A stretch of 64,000 bases of DNA from an uncultured Muribaculaceae bacterium (lineage in GTDB: Bacteria > Bacteroidota > Bacteroidia > Bacteroidales > Muribaculaceae). Positions 44,422-52,317 of this stretch are shown piece after piece. The translations under genes were made by a program, and so were the position numbers. Positions within the stretch are counted from its first letter, which is position 1. Each line of letters begins with the position of its first letter. The DNA is taken from positions 310,001-374,000 of the forward strand of contig CAUBJF010000002.1 of the NCBI GenBank assembly GCA_958436175.1, given 5' to 3'. Below the pieces are notes generated by a model that saw only the letters and a list, made by a program, of their open reading frames with translations, had not been told where the DNA came from and did no database searches.

Positions 44422-44450
44422 CGCCCCGGCATTCGTTTCGGGGCGATTAT
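44422..44450 (+). terminator. Terminator after the small-gene pair
   Basis: CGCCCCG (44422-44428) pairs with CGGGGCG (44439-44445) around a 10-base loop and is followed by ATTATTT. It lies 14 bases after the stop codon. Confidence 0.8.
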
Positions 44451-44563
44451 TTCGCCGTATCTATGAAGACTTGACTGTGATTTAGCTATTCTTAACAAAT
44501 GAGTGCCTAAATATTGCCGTGTGTCAGACTTAACTTTACGGCCAAATATCTATTTGATTATTT

Positions 44564-45022
44564 ATGGCCGCTTTTCAATTATATCTGATTGATACTTCAA
44601 CGGTGCTACCGTTGTTATATGCCGATGCCGGTATAAGAGCGGGATTTCCCAGTCCGGCGCAGGATTATATTTCAGAGTCGATAGACCTTAATAAAGAGCT
44701 TATCGAGCATCCGGCATCTACTTTCTATGCCAAAGTCGTTGGCGACTCAATGTCTGGAGAAGGTATTACGGAGGGAGATATACTTGTAATTGACAAATCC
44801 ATTACTCCGGAGCATGGAGACCTGGCTGTATGCTGTCTTGACGGGGAGTTTACCCTTAAACGGCTTAATTTTGTATCAGGAAATTGCCTTTATCTGATGC
44901 CATCAAATCGGAAATATAAACCGATAGAGGTCACAAAAGACAACAGTTTCATGGTCTGGGGAATTGTCTTGTATACAATCAAGGCAAACCGCCGCAGAAG
45001 ATTCGGCACAGAAAGATGGTAG
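44564..45022 (+). CDS. umuD: UmuD-like LexA-type autoprotease
   Basis: A 152-aa S24 peptidase. The cleavage site Ala26-Gly27 lies in GIRAGFPSP, the catalytic Ser62 in VGDSMSG and Lys99 in FTLKRL. RecA-stimulated self-cleavage would yield UmuD', the partner of the translesion polymerase. It overlaps umuC by 7 bases. Basic residues extend the C terminus (NRRRRFGTERW). Confidence 0.9.
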   Translation: MAAFQLYLIDTSTVLPLLYADAGIRAGFPSPAQDYISESIDLNKELIEHPASTFYAKVVGDSMSGEGITEGDILVIDKSITPEHGDLAVCCLDGEFTLKRLNFVSGNCLYLMPSNRKYKPIEVTKDNSFMVWGIVLYTIKANRRRRFGTERW

Positions 45023-46311
45023 GACTAATCGACTGCGATAATTTCTTCTGCTCCTGTGAGCGTGTATTCAGGCCTGACCTTGCCAATAAGCCGATAGTGG
45101 TGCTGAGCAATAACGATGGATGTATTGTCGCCCGCTCCAAGGAAGTCAAGGCTATGGGCATAAGGGATTGTATGCCTTATTATCAACTGTTGGAACAGTA
45201 TCCTAATTCCGGAATCGTTGCTTTCTCCTCCAACTACACATTGTATGGAGATATGTCAGCTCGCGTTATGGAAATTCTGAGAGAGTCCGCGCCGGATGTT
45301 ATACAATATTCCATCGACGAGGCGTTTCTTGATCTTCGGGGCATGGAACACATGGATTTGAAGAAGTGGGGAGAAGAATTGTGTCAGAAAATCTTGAGAA
45401 GCACGGGGTTACCGGTTAGTCTCGGCATTGCGCCCACTAAAACCCTCGCTAAGATGGCGAGTAAGTTTGCCAAGAAATATCCGGCATATAAGAAATGCTG
45501 TGTCATCGGCAATGATGAGCAGCGGGAGAAGGCCCTGAAGCTTTTCCCTGTCGGGGATGTCTGGGGTATCGGCCGACGCATATGCCGAACCCTTGAATAT
45601 TTTGGGGTAAATACCGCATACGATTTTACACAGAAGCCCAAGAGCTGGATTCGTTCAAAGTTCCATGTCACAGGTGAACGAACATGGGCTGAATTACGTG
45701 GCGAAAGCGTGATTGAAGTTGACGGCTTGGATGGTGTGGAGAAAAAGTCTATTGTCACAAGTCGTAGCTTCCCCGGTATGCTGAAGGATATTGAGGATGT
45801 GCGCAGCCATGTTGCGAATTATGCGGCCCGCTGTGCTTTGAAACTAAGGAGACAGAACTCGGTATGTTCTCTTGTGACAGTGTTTATTCAGTCAAATCAT
45901 TTCCGCGAGGATTTGGAACAGTATGACAATAGCGCGACAAGTTCATTTATGACAGCGACCAATACGACGACTGAAATTGTAAATCTGGCACTCAGAATAC
46001 TTGAGGCGATTTTTCACAAGGGCATATACTATAAACGCGCCGGAATAATGGTTTCTGGAATATCATCTGCTAATGCTCTACAACCGGACCTTTTCACTTT
46101 CAATCCAGAACAGCGGAAGAAATATCAGGATATTTCAAAGGCTGTTGATGTCATTAACCGTCGAAACGGAGCTGACACTGTCGTTCTCGGCTCTCAGCAA
46201 TACCGAGAAAAAGGTGAGGACGGCAAAAGCATCAAATTCGTGAACGCCATCCGTCGCGCCATGAAATCACCTGACTACTCAACAAGACTTGGAGCATTCG
46301 TTGTTGGTTGA
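45016..46311 (+). CDS. umuC: UmuC-like Y-family DNA polymerase
   Basis: A 431-aa polymerase V catalytic subunit for error-prone lesion bypass. It begins VGLIDCDNFFCSCERVF (catalytic Asp region) and has YSIDEAFLDL (catalytic Asp-Glu pair, about residues 98-103), GIAPTKTLAKMASK, helix-hairpin-helix WGIGRRICRTLEYFGV and the C-terminal UmuC domain with DLF near residue 355. All active-site residues are present. With umuD it forms a complete SOS mutagenesis operon carried by the ICE. Confidence 0.93.
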   Translation: MVGLIDCDNFFCSCERVFRPDLANKPIVVLSNNDGCIVARSKEVKAMGIRDCMPYYQLLEQYPNSGIVAFSSNYTLYGDMSARVMEILRESAPDVIQYSIDEAFLDLRGMEHMDLKKWGEELCQKILRSTGLPVSLGIAPTKTLAKMASKFAKKYPAYKKCCVIGNDEQREKALKLFPVGDVWGIGRRICRTLEYFGVNTAYDFTQKPKSWIRSKFHVTGERTWAELRGESVIEVDGLDGVEKKSIVTSRSFPGMLKDIEDVRSHVANYAARCALKLRRQNSVCSLVTVFIQSNHFREDLEQYDNSATSSFMTATNTTTEIVNLALRILEAIFHKGIYYKRAGIMVSGISSANALQPDLFTFNPEQRKKYQDISKAVDVINRRNGADTVVLGSQQYREKGEDGKSIKFVNAIRRAMKSPDYSTRLGAFVVG

Positions 46312-46390
46312 TTTATCTTCATTGATACATTGAGATACGTATTATAGGCGATATCCGTTCACCTATTCCGGCAACATCAGTTCATGTTTT

Positions 46391-47656
46391 TTATTCCAAC
46401 CCAATTAACTTAGAAATTGGAGTAATAGGACAATCTATACCTTGCCATGGAGTATCATAGCATTCATCTTTTAGGTCTTGAGAGATAACACTCTGACAAA
46501 ATTGTATCATAGGACAAATAACGATCTCAGGCTTTGCCAAATACTTATATAGTGCTTGACTTGTTATCAATGCAATAATTTCAAAATCAGGTTTTTCACT
46601 TGAATCCTCATCGTTAACAGTATTTGGTATGCTTAGATCTCCAAATTCATTCCAGATGACTGGTGTCCCACAAGCTTCTACTGCTTTTTCAATTAACGTC
46701 ACGTCTATGTCATTCTCGGTTAATAGTCTCAATAAAGGAATCATTCCTGTTGAGATTTTCACGCGATCAATTATCTCTGCAAGATACTGCAATCTTTGTT
46801 CTGAATCTTTTCCATATATGAAATTTTGCAATACATCTTTAACAGCATGTGCAATATCATCGCCCAATTGCTCAACTGTCATTTCTTGACCATTATTTTT
46901 GCGAACTTTAGAGTCCTCAAGAAAATGTTCAAAAATTGAGAGTATATCCGCAGTAGGATGCTCATTAGCATAAGACATGTAATCAATCAACTTTATACCG
47001 GGCGCAAGAGTATGAAGGCTAATAAAACATAAAGTAATGAGTTTTTTATTATCATCGGCAATATTTGGTGCATAACGTGCCGCGAGCCGTGAAACGACAT
47101 GATACGGGATGGACACGTGAGTATCTTTAGATGCTGGATCTATTATCTCTTGTACCATGGCAGCCATACTTTCTTTTATTATATTTGCTCCAAGTATGAT
47201 TTTTTGACTACGTCCTTGAACATCTTTGAATGAGAGTGAAATTCTTTCCACGTTTTTACCACCAACTTCCTCATTACTTCGACTATAAATTAAGGGTTCA
47301 TTATTGTCAACCTCCAAGAACCCACGATAACCGGAAGCTTCGTTTTCTAATTTCATCAATCGAGTGATGAAAGCTGTTGGGACATAACCATCTATTGGCT
47401 TTGAATTAAGATGATTCTTTTGAATATATGAGAAAAAATCTCCTATACTCTGATAATATACTATCGCTTGCCAGAGTCCAAAAGGAGTGGAAGTATTTTG
47501 TAAATAATGGATATACTCATGTGCGAATGTTCCCAGATTTTGTAACGACAAAGAAGAAAGAGCATTTGTATTAAAGGGGAAGGATAACTTCATTTGAAAG
47601 AATCCAGGAGTGTAGGAACCACGTTCGTTTTCCTCAAATATATTATAATATTCCAT
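46391..47656 (-). CDS. HEXXH zincin-like protein of the defence operon
   Basis: A 421-aa soluble protein with a metallopeptidase motif FAHEYIHYLQN (H46-E47-x-x-H50) close to its N terminus. The remaining 370 residues are helical and of unknown family; an EFGDLSIPNT region follows near residue 345. No signal peptide is seen, so it would act in the cytoplasm. It is the last gene of the minus-strand operon, 19 bases behind the ExoIII-like gene, and is AT-rich. A cytoplasmic protease in a defence operon could be an effector or an activator of another component. Its function is unproven. Confidence 0.7.
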   Translation of the reverse strand: MEYYNIFEENERGSYTPGFFQMKLSFPFNTNALSSLSLQNLGTFAHEYIHYLQNTSTPFGLWQAIVYYQSIGDFFSYIQKNHLNSKPIDGYVPTAFITRLMKLENEASGYRGFLEVDNNEPLIYSRSNEEVGGKNVERISLSFKDVQGRSQKIILGANIIKESMAAMVQEIIDPASKDTHVSIPYHVVSRLAARYAPNIADDNKKLITLCFISLHTLAPGIKLIDYMSYANEHPTADILSIFEHFLEDSKVRKNNGQEMTVEQLGDDIAHAVKDVLQNFIYGKDSEQRLQYLAEIIDRVKISTGMIPLLRLLTENDIDVTLIEKAVEACGTPVIWNEFGDLSIPNTVNDEDSSEKPDFEIIALITSQALYKYLAKPEIVICPMIQFCQSVISQDLKDECYDTPWQGIDCPITPISKLIGLE

Positions 47657-47675
47657 TTCTATCCTATATTAAAAT

Positions 47676-48446
47676 CTATACAAATAAACAAATTTCTATA
47701 AGCAATGGGCTGTTGGTGGTTTCTGTCACATCGGTCAGAATCTCAGATTTTGTAAGACAAGGGAGCAAGTCTTCGCTCACCAGGCAGTAGTCAATGCGAA
47801 AGCCTTGATTTAGCAAACGATATTCCGGTTTGTTCTGATGGAAGTATGAGAAATCTGAGCCATCCGGATGTAGAACACGGTACGAGTCCACAAGTCCGGT
47901 AGCTCTCATCATACCGTCAAAGTTCTTGTGTTCCCACGGGAAATAGCAGCCCACATTCTTTACGGATACTCCGTTCCAAGCATCTTTATTGGTGGCTACA
48001 ATATTCATGTCTCCACAAACTATCAGAGGCTTTTCATTGGAAAGTTTCAACAGATAATCATGGAGTTCATAATCCCAATGCCTCCTAATCTGTATCCATT
48101 TCTCATCGGCTGTATTGGAATACGGAAAATATGTATTGACCAGAATAAACTGGTCAAATCTTATCACATTGAGGCAGCCTGTATTCATCAACCATTCTGG
48201 CATATCATTGCGTTGGGCTTCAAACTCGAATGGGAATCCTTGACAAATATACGTACTCACGCCCCCGAAGAGTCCGTCATCCATTATTCCGAGCCACCCC
48301 ATGTAACCAGGGATATGCGTAAGAAATGCACCTTTCTTACGAACCTTTTGGAAGCACATCAAATCCGGCTTGTATTTCTCAACAAGTCGGTTTACACCTT
48401 CTAATCTGGCCTGAAGACCGTTAACGTTCCAACTGATGATTTTCAT
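47676..48446 (-). CDS. ExoIII/AP-endonuclease-fold protein with altered active site
   Basis: A 256-aa endonuclease/exonuclease/phosphatase-fold protein aligned from the first residue with exonuclease III. Asn7 in ISWNVNG, the GDMNI strand and the RIDYCLV Asp are retained. The metal-binding Glu at position 34 is Lys (CFQK34), and the terminal SDH motif reads TNSPLL, losing both the Asp and the general-base His. It is therefore likely inactive as a classical AP endonuclease and may act as a DNA-binding sensor. It overlaps the SIR2-like gene by 4 bases. Confidence 0.82.
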   Translation of the reverse strand: MKIISWNVNGLQARLEGVNRLVEKYKPDLMCFQKVRKKGAFLTHIPGYMGWLGIMDDGLFGGVSTYICQGFPFEFEAQRNDMPEWLMNTGCLNVIRFDQFILVNTYFPYSNTADEKWIQIRRHWDYELHDYLLKLSNEKPLIVCGDMNIVATNKDAWNGVSVKNVGCYFPWEHKNFDGMMRATGLVDSYRVLHPDGSDFSYFHQNKPEYRLLNQGFRIDYCLVSEDLLPCLTKSEILTDVTETTNSPLLIEICLFV

Positions 48447-49483
48447 AAAACATTAAATTTCTCCGATTTTTCATCAATAGTTAGTGGATATAATACTCTT
48501 TCTAAATCATTGAAAGACATTCCATTTTTAAGTTGTACTGACGATCTTCCCCACCAACAATTAAAATTCCGTTTCCAATAACCTTCAATGGAACGTCTTG
48601 GGAACTCCGATAAAATGCTATCAAAGAAAGAACGACATATTTTGAAATGATCGTTCGTAGGTTTTATAAATTCGCCCCAAGTATCCCAAAGTTCCTGTTC
48701 ACTTTTTAGGTCTATTACTTCAATCTGATCAAGCCTACGGAATGTTGACGAAAATGCTTTTTGCATCGCCTCAACAGCCTTTACATCACTTTTTGGAGCA
48801 CTATAACCGAATATCGTCACGATGGTTGCTCGACTTAACAGATCAAGAAATCCATCCCAACAGTTCTTGATATAGGGATCGTCTTTATAGTTTTTCTCTT
48901 TGATTGGAAATAAAATTTTCGGGCGAACGAGTTCGTGTCCACATTTCCTACAATACTCATTTCTCAGAGATTCAACTGCGTTACATGATGGACATCTTCC
49001 TACGCCGATATTTCCATGAAGAAATATAAGTTGAGGCAAATCATGAGTAATTCTCCAAGCCCGTTGATATGCTTGAAGAATCAGATCATCCCAATTGAAT
49101 GAAAATATGTAGTCCTTGCTTCGTAACGACAAAAGAAGATAATCATAAACCGTCAGTTCATCAGGTATTTCAAACTCAGAAAAATTGGATATAATCCTGT
49201 TTTCCAGTTCTGTTACTAGTCTCTCGCATTCAGGCCTTGATTCCAATTCAGAGAAAATCTCTTCTAAATTATCACTATCTGTATTTACGGTAACTCTCTT
49301 TAACAGGTCAGATAGCCCCATATTTTCAATAAAACCCTTCATAACGGAGCAACGCTTGCCATTTTTATCACCATTGGGAATTGCTGCCATAGTCGCTCCA
49401 GCGCCCAATATTACAATATGTGGACGTTCGAGTATATATCGCTTATATTTCTCCTCTATTTCTTTGTTTTCTTCAGGTATCAT
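48443..49483 (-). CDS. SIR2-like NAD-dependent protein with zinc ribbon
   Basis: A 346-aa protein with a SIR2-type Rossmann fold: VILGAGATMAAIP (NAD loop, about residues 24-36), IFSFNWDDLI (about 126-135), the FLHGN histidine (about 153-157) and a CPSC...CRKCG zinc ribbon (about 163-180), then TIFGYSAPKSDVKAVEAM. In many phage-defence systems (Thoeris, SIR2-HerA, DSR, SIR2-pAgo) such domains destroy NAD+. A deacylase is the alternative because the zinc ribbon is kept. It lies between the 909-aa gene and the ExoIII-like gene in the same operon. Confidence 0.78.
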   Translation of the reverse strand: MIPEENKEIEEKYKRYILERPHIVILGAGATMAAIPNGDKNGKRCSVMKGFIENMGLSDLLKRVTVNTDSDNLEEIFSELESRPECERLVTELENRIISNFSEFEIPDELTVYDYLLLSLRSKDYIFSFNWDDLILQAYQRAWRITHDLPQLIFLHGNIGVGRCPSCNAVESLRNEYCRKCGHELVRPKILFPIKEKNYKDDPYIKNCWDGFLDLLSRATIVTIFGYSAPKSDVKAVEAMQKAFSSTFRRLDQIEVIDLKSEQELWDTWGEFIKPTNDHFKICRSFFDSILSEFPRRSIEGYWKRNFNCWWGRSSVQLKNGMSFNDLERVLYPLTIDEKSEKFNVL

Positions 49484-49530
49484 ATATGGTCATCGAATGT
49501 TACGTCTTTATATGTTTTCATTGATGCGTT

Positions 49531-52260
49531 TCATTTTTTCGACAGTCTCTTAAATGCACGGATAATCTGTTCTGATGATTGTTCCAAATCTACTTCCATG
49601 TTAATTCCAAATTCATCTAACATTCGGTGTATATTTATTTTGTCTGAATCTTTAAAAGTGCCCTCTCTTTTTTCAAATAATGGGATCAGCAATTCTTTAT
49701 ATAGAGTGCTAGACAATTTCTTGCATCGACGTAGAAATTTACGTAAAGGGGGAAGAGTCTCAAAGTAAATGCCATAATGAGCTGCAACCAGAAAAGAATT
49801 TACAATTTCATTCTTGCGCTTTTCTTGTGTTTGTTGTTCTTTTTCCTTTGAGGCCTTCTTTGTAATCTTTTTATCAGTCTTAGGAGACTCTACATTTACA
49901 ACGGTTTTCCTTTGCCTGTAAATATTTACAATACGAGTTAATGGTTTACGAAGATCTTGGAAAAGCACTTCGGTTGGGTTGAGATTATCTCCTTCAATAA
50001 AAGTCGAATATGGAAGATCAGTCTCATCATAATCAGTCGTCCAATCCCATTTTATGAATCTTAAACCGGTCTTTTCTAATGAATCTGAATCACCAAAATA
50101 TAAGAATAGGTCGCTCGGAGCTTTTTCATTTAAGTCTGAAGCTCTCCAACTATGTTTGTTCTTGCCCTCATTCCAATACTCTAAGAGTTTGGAATCCCCT
50201 CGATTGGCTATTTCCGATAAATTGAATAATGAAGGTAGCTCCTTACAATCAAAGGTTCTATACCCGGCGTCGTCATAAATTCTTATTGAAATTCTATCTT
50301 TCAGTATTGACGGAATATAAACCGGATTCCCTTCGAAGCATTTAATTTCATCGAGGAAAACTTCCATGTTTGAAATGGGACGAATAACCTCTATGGTAGC
50401 AAAACCATATAAGCCATTTTGAAAAATATCAATGTCAATAGGTATAGTTGGCCTATTGTTCTCATCTATATCAGGAACTATAAAATGAATGCCATCGAGA
50501 TCAAAATATTCAATCCAACGATTGCGGAGATTGCGTATAATCGGTCCTTTTAAAAAGAGCATCTCAACATTTTTCCAGAGGCCTTTAACAAGGATTTTCA
50601 ACAAAACAATACCATAATCAGGAGTGTGATTTTCATCCCAATCATAGTAACTTCCTTCTGCGTTAGCAAATTTTACAGAAGGGGCGGTTATCAACTCCAT
50701 TTTTTCAGATGTGATCAGGAAGTTTTCTTCCAGCTCCCAATTGCTGAGATTCTGTGGCTCTGTTTCATCTTTTGCTATAAGGATGTCATCTCTACTAAAT
50801 ATAACAGGTAATTCCCGTAATTCATCATCCATCAGAACAGATACTGTACCACTATAATTCCCGATAGACTTGTTATACTGGATAAGGTCTTGGTATAATT
50901 TAGTGTAGATGGAATTGTCCCCTTGATAGTTTCTCAGTATCTCAGGCTTTCTTCCTCCAAGCAGACACACGGAACTGTTGATATATTTCCAGCTCCATTC
51001 GTCTCCTCTATTAGCGTCATAATCACGGAAAGAACGTACTGAGTCCGGTTCATTACCATCCAGATAACGGTTTTTATTGTATACTACGGCTGTGGCATGA
51101 TTGCTTTTTCGAGCAGTAGACCAATCATCCTTCCATAAAGAAATTCTCCAAAGTTGCATATAATCCTTGATGGACTCATTTTGAATTTTAATTTCTTCGG
51201 GTTTATGGTGATTCCCGGTTATGAAATAATATAGAATGATTTCGAATCGTGTGAAACATTCGATAGGAACATCACGAGTAATTACGCCTCTTTCAATACC
51301 CCACGAAACAAATTGAGCTCGATTGCCACAATTGGAAAAAGCCACAATTGGATGCCTGTAATCAAGATCCTTGACGATCTTATTGCCATCAAAAAATCTT
51401 ATACCAACATATAGCCAAGAACATTCTTCAGGAGAACTCATACCCCACCTTCTTAATCGCTCATAACTAATGTATGGATGTAATGAAAGATTCTTTTCGG
51501 TTCTAATCCATTGCTTCTCTGGCTTAAGAGTAAGTCTAAGCCTTCGAGTCATTGTAGCTGATTCTGGGGGGAAATTAACGATCCACTCTACCCTGAATTT
51601 TTTTGTATCTGTAACTTGCTCATCAGCTTCGCGAATAGCCGTAATTAAAGCCTGGATCTGAGGATCTTCATCAATAAATTCACCCTTTAGGATAGACCTG
51701 ATATAAGTATAAATGCTATGCTTCAGCGCAAATGACTTTTGAAATGCAGCAGTTGAAAAATCTCCACTTGTAAGACTTTCAAGCTCATCATCTCCATGAT
51801 AGATGCTACATAACTTTTTCAGGGAAGAACGCTGTTTCTTCTTAAGGACATCTTTTACAGCAATGCCTCCAAATGAATAGATAGACCTAAGCCATTGTCG
51901 ATTTTTCTCAGAACTATACAGATAGGTATCCATTGAGATGCCGGATAACTCCCATATCTGTTTAATCTCCGGTGTCCCAAGGCAATCGGTCCCGTCGCTT
52001 AAGATAAACGAATGACACTCTCTATTACCATCATTAGTATATTCTCGTTTATACCATTCGGCAATATATATAATCGTAGCCAACGCCGTCTTTTGGCTGA
52101 AGAGCAGACTTTCGCAATTTCTGTCTTTAATAACGTTGTTTTTGACCCATATTTCAAGAGCTAAAAACTCTTTTCGTGAAAGACGCAAACGCCATACATA
52201 GGGTTCCTTAACGAAATCCTGTGGCAATCTGTTCATAAATTCAAGAGCTTTGTAACTCAT
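49531..52260 (-). CDS. Large protein of unknown family, paralogue of the 58.6-61.2 kb gene
   Basis: A 909-aa protein that aligns over its length with the 836-aa product at 58641-61151. Shared blocks include EPYVWRLRLS, YIAEWYKREY, WELSG, LCSIYHGDDE, FRVEWIV, MTRRLRL, WLYVGIRFFDG, GIERGVITRDVP, YMQLWRI, LKGPIIRNL and a C-terminal FLVAAHYGIYFETLPPL domain. A Lys/Glu-rich insertion sits before that last domain (about residue 800). No catalytic motif is recognised; the middle appears beta-rich. It lies 57 bases behind the helicase gene and 48 bases before the SIR2-like gene. Possibly a DruF/G/H-type partner of the helicase, but that is only inferred from context. Confidence 0.75.
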   Translation of the reverse strand: MSYKALEFMNRLPQDFVKEPYVWRLRLSRKEFLALEIWVKNNVIKDRNCESLLFSQKTALATIIYIAEWYKREYTNDGNRECHSFILSDGTDCLGTPEIKQIWELSGISMDTYLYSSEKNRQWLRSIYSFGGIAVKDVLKKKQRSSLKKLCSIYHGDDELESLTSGDFSTAAFQKSFALKHSIYTYIRSILKGEFIDEDPQIQALITAIREADEQVTDTKKFRVEWIVNFPPESATMTRRLRLTLKPEKQWIRTEKNLSLHPYISYERLRRWGMSSPEECSWLYVGIRFFDGNKIVKDLDYRHPIVAFSNCGNRAQFVSWGIERGVITRDVPIECFTRFEIILYYFITGNHHKPEEIKIQNESIKDYMQLWRISLWKDDWSTARKSNHATAVVYNKNRYLDGNEPDSVRSFRDYDANRGDEWSWKYINSSVCLLGGRKPEILRNYQGDNSIYTKLYQDLIQYNKSIGNYSGTVSVLMDDELRELPVIFSRDDILIAKDETEPQNLSNWELEENFLITSEKMELITAPSVKFANAEGSYYDWDENHTPDYGIVLLKILVKGLWKNVEMLFLKGPIIRNLRNRWIEYFDLDGIHFIVPDIDENNRPTIPIDIDIFQNGLYGFATIEVIRPISNMEVFLDEIKCFEGNPVYIPSILKDRISIRIYDDAGYRTFDCKELPSLFNLSEIANRGDSKLLEYWNEGKNKHSWRASDLNEKAPSDLFLYFGDSDSLEKTGLRFIKWDWTTDYDETDLPYSTFIEGDNLNPTEVLFQDLRKPLTRIVNIYRQRKTVVNVESPKTDKKITKKASKEKEQQTQEKRKNEIVNSFLVAAHYGIYFETLPPLRKFLRRCKKLSSTLYKELLIPLFEKREGTFKDSDKINIHRMLDEFGINMEVDLEQSSEQIIRAFKRLSKK

Positions 52261-52317
52261 AGAAATGCCTGTTATCCAGGCAGATTGAATACGATCTATC
52301 CAATCTGCCTAATTTGG

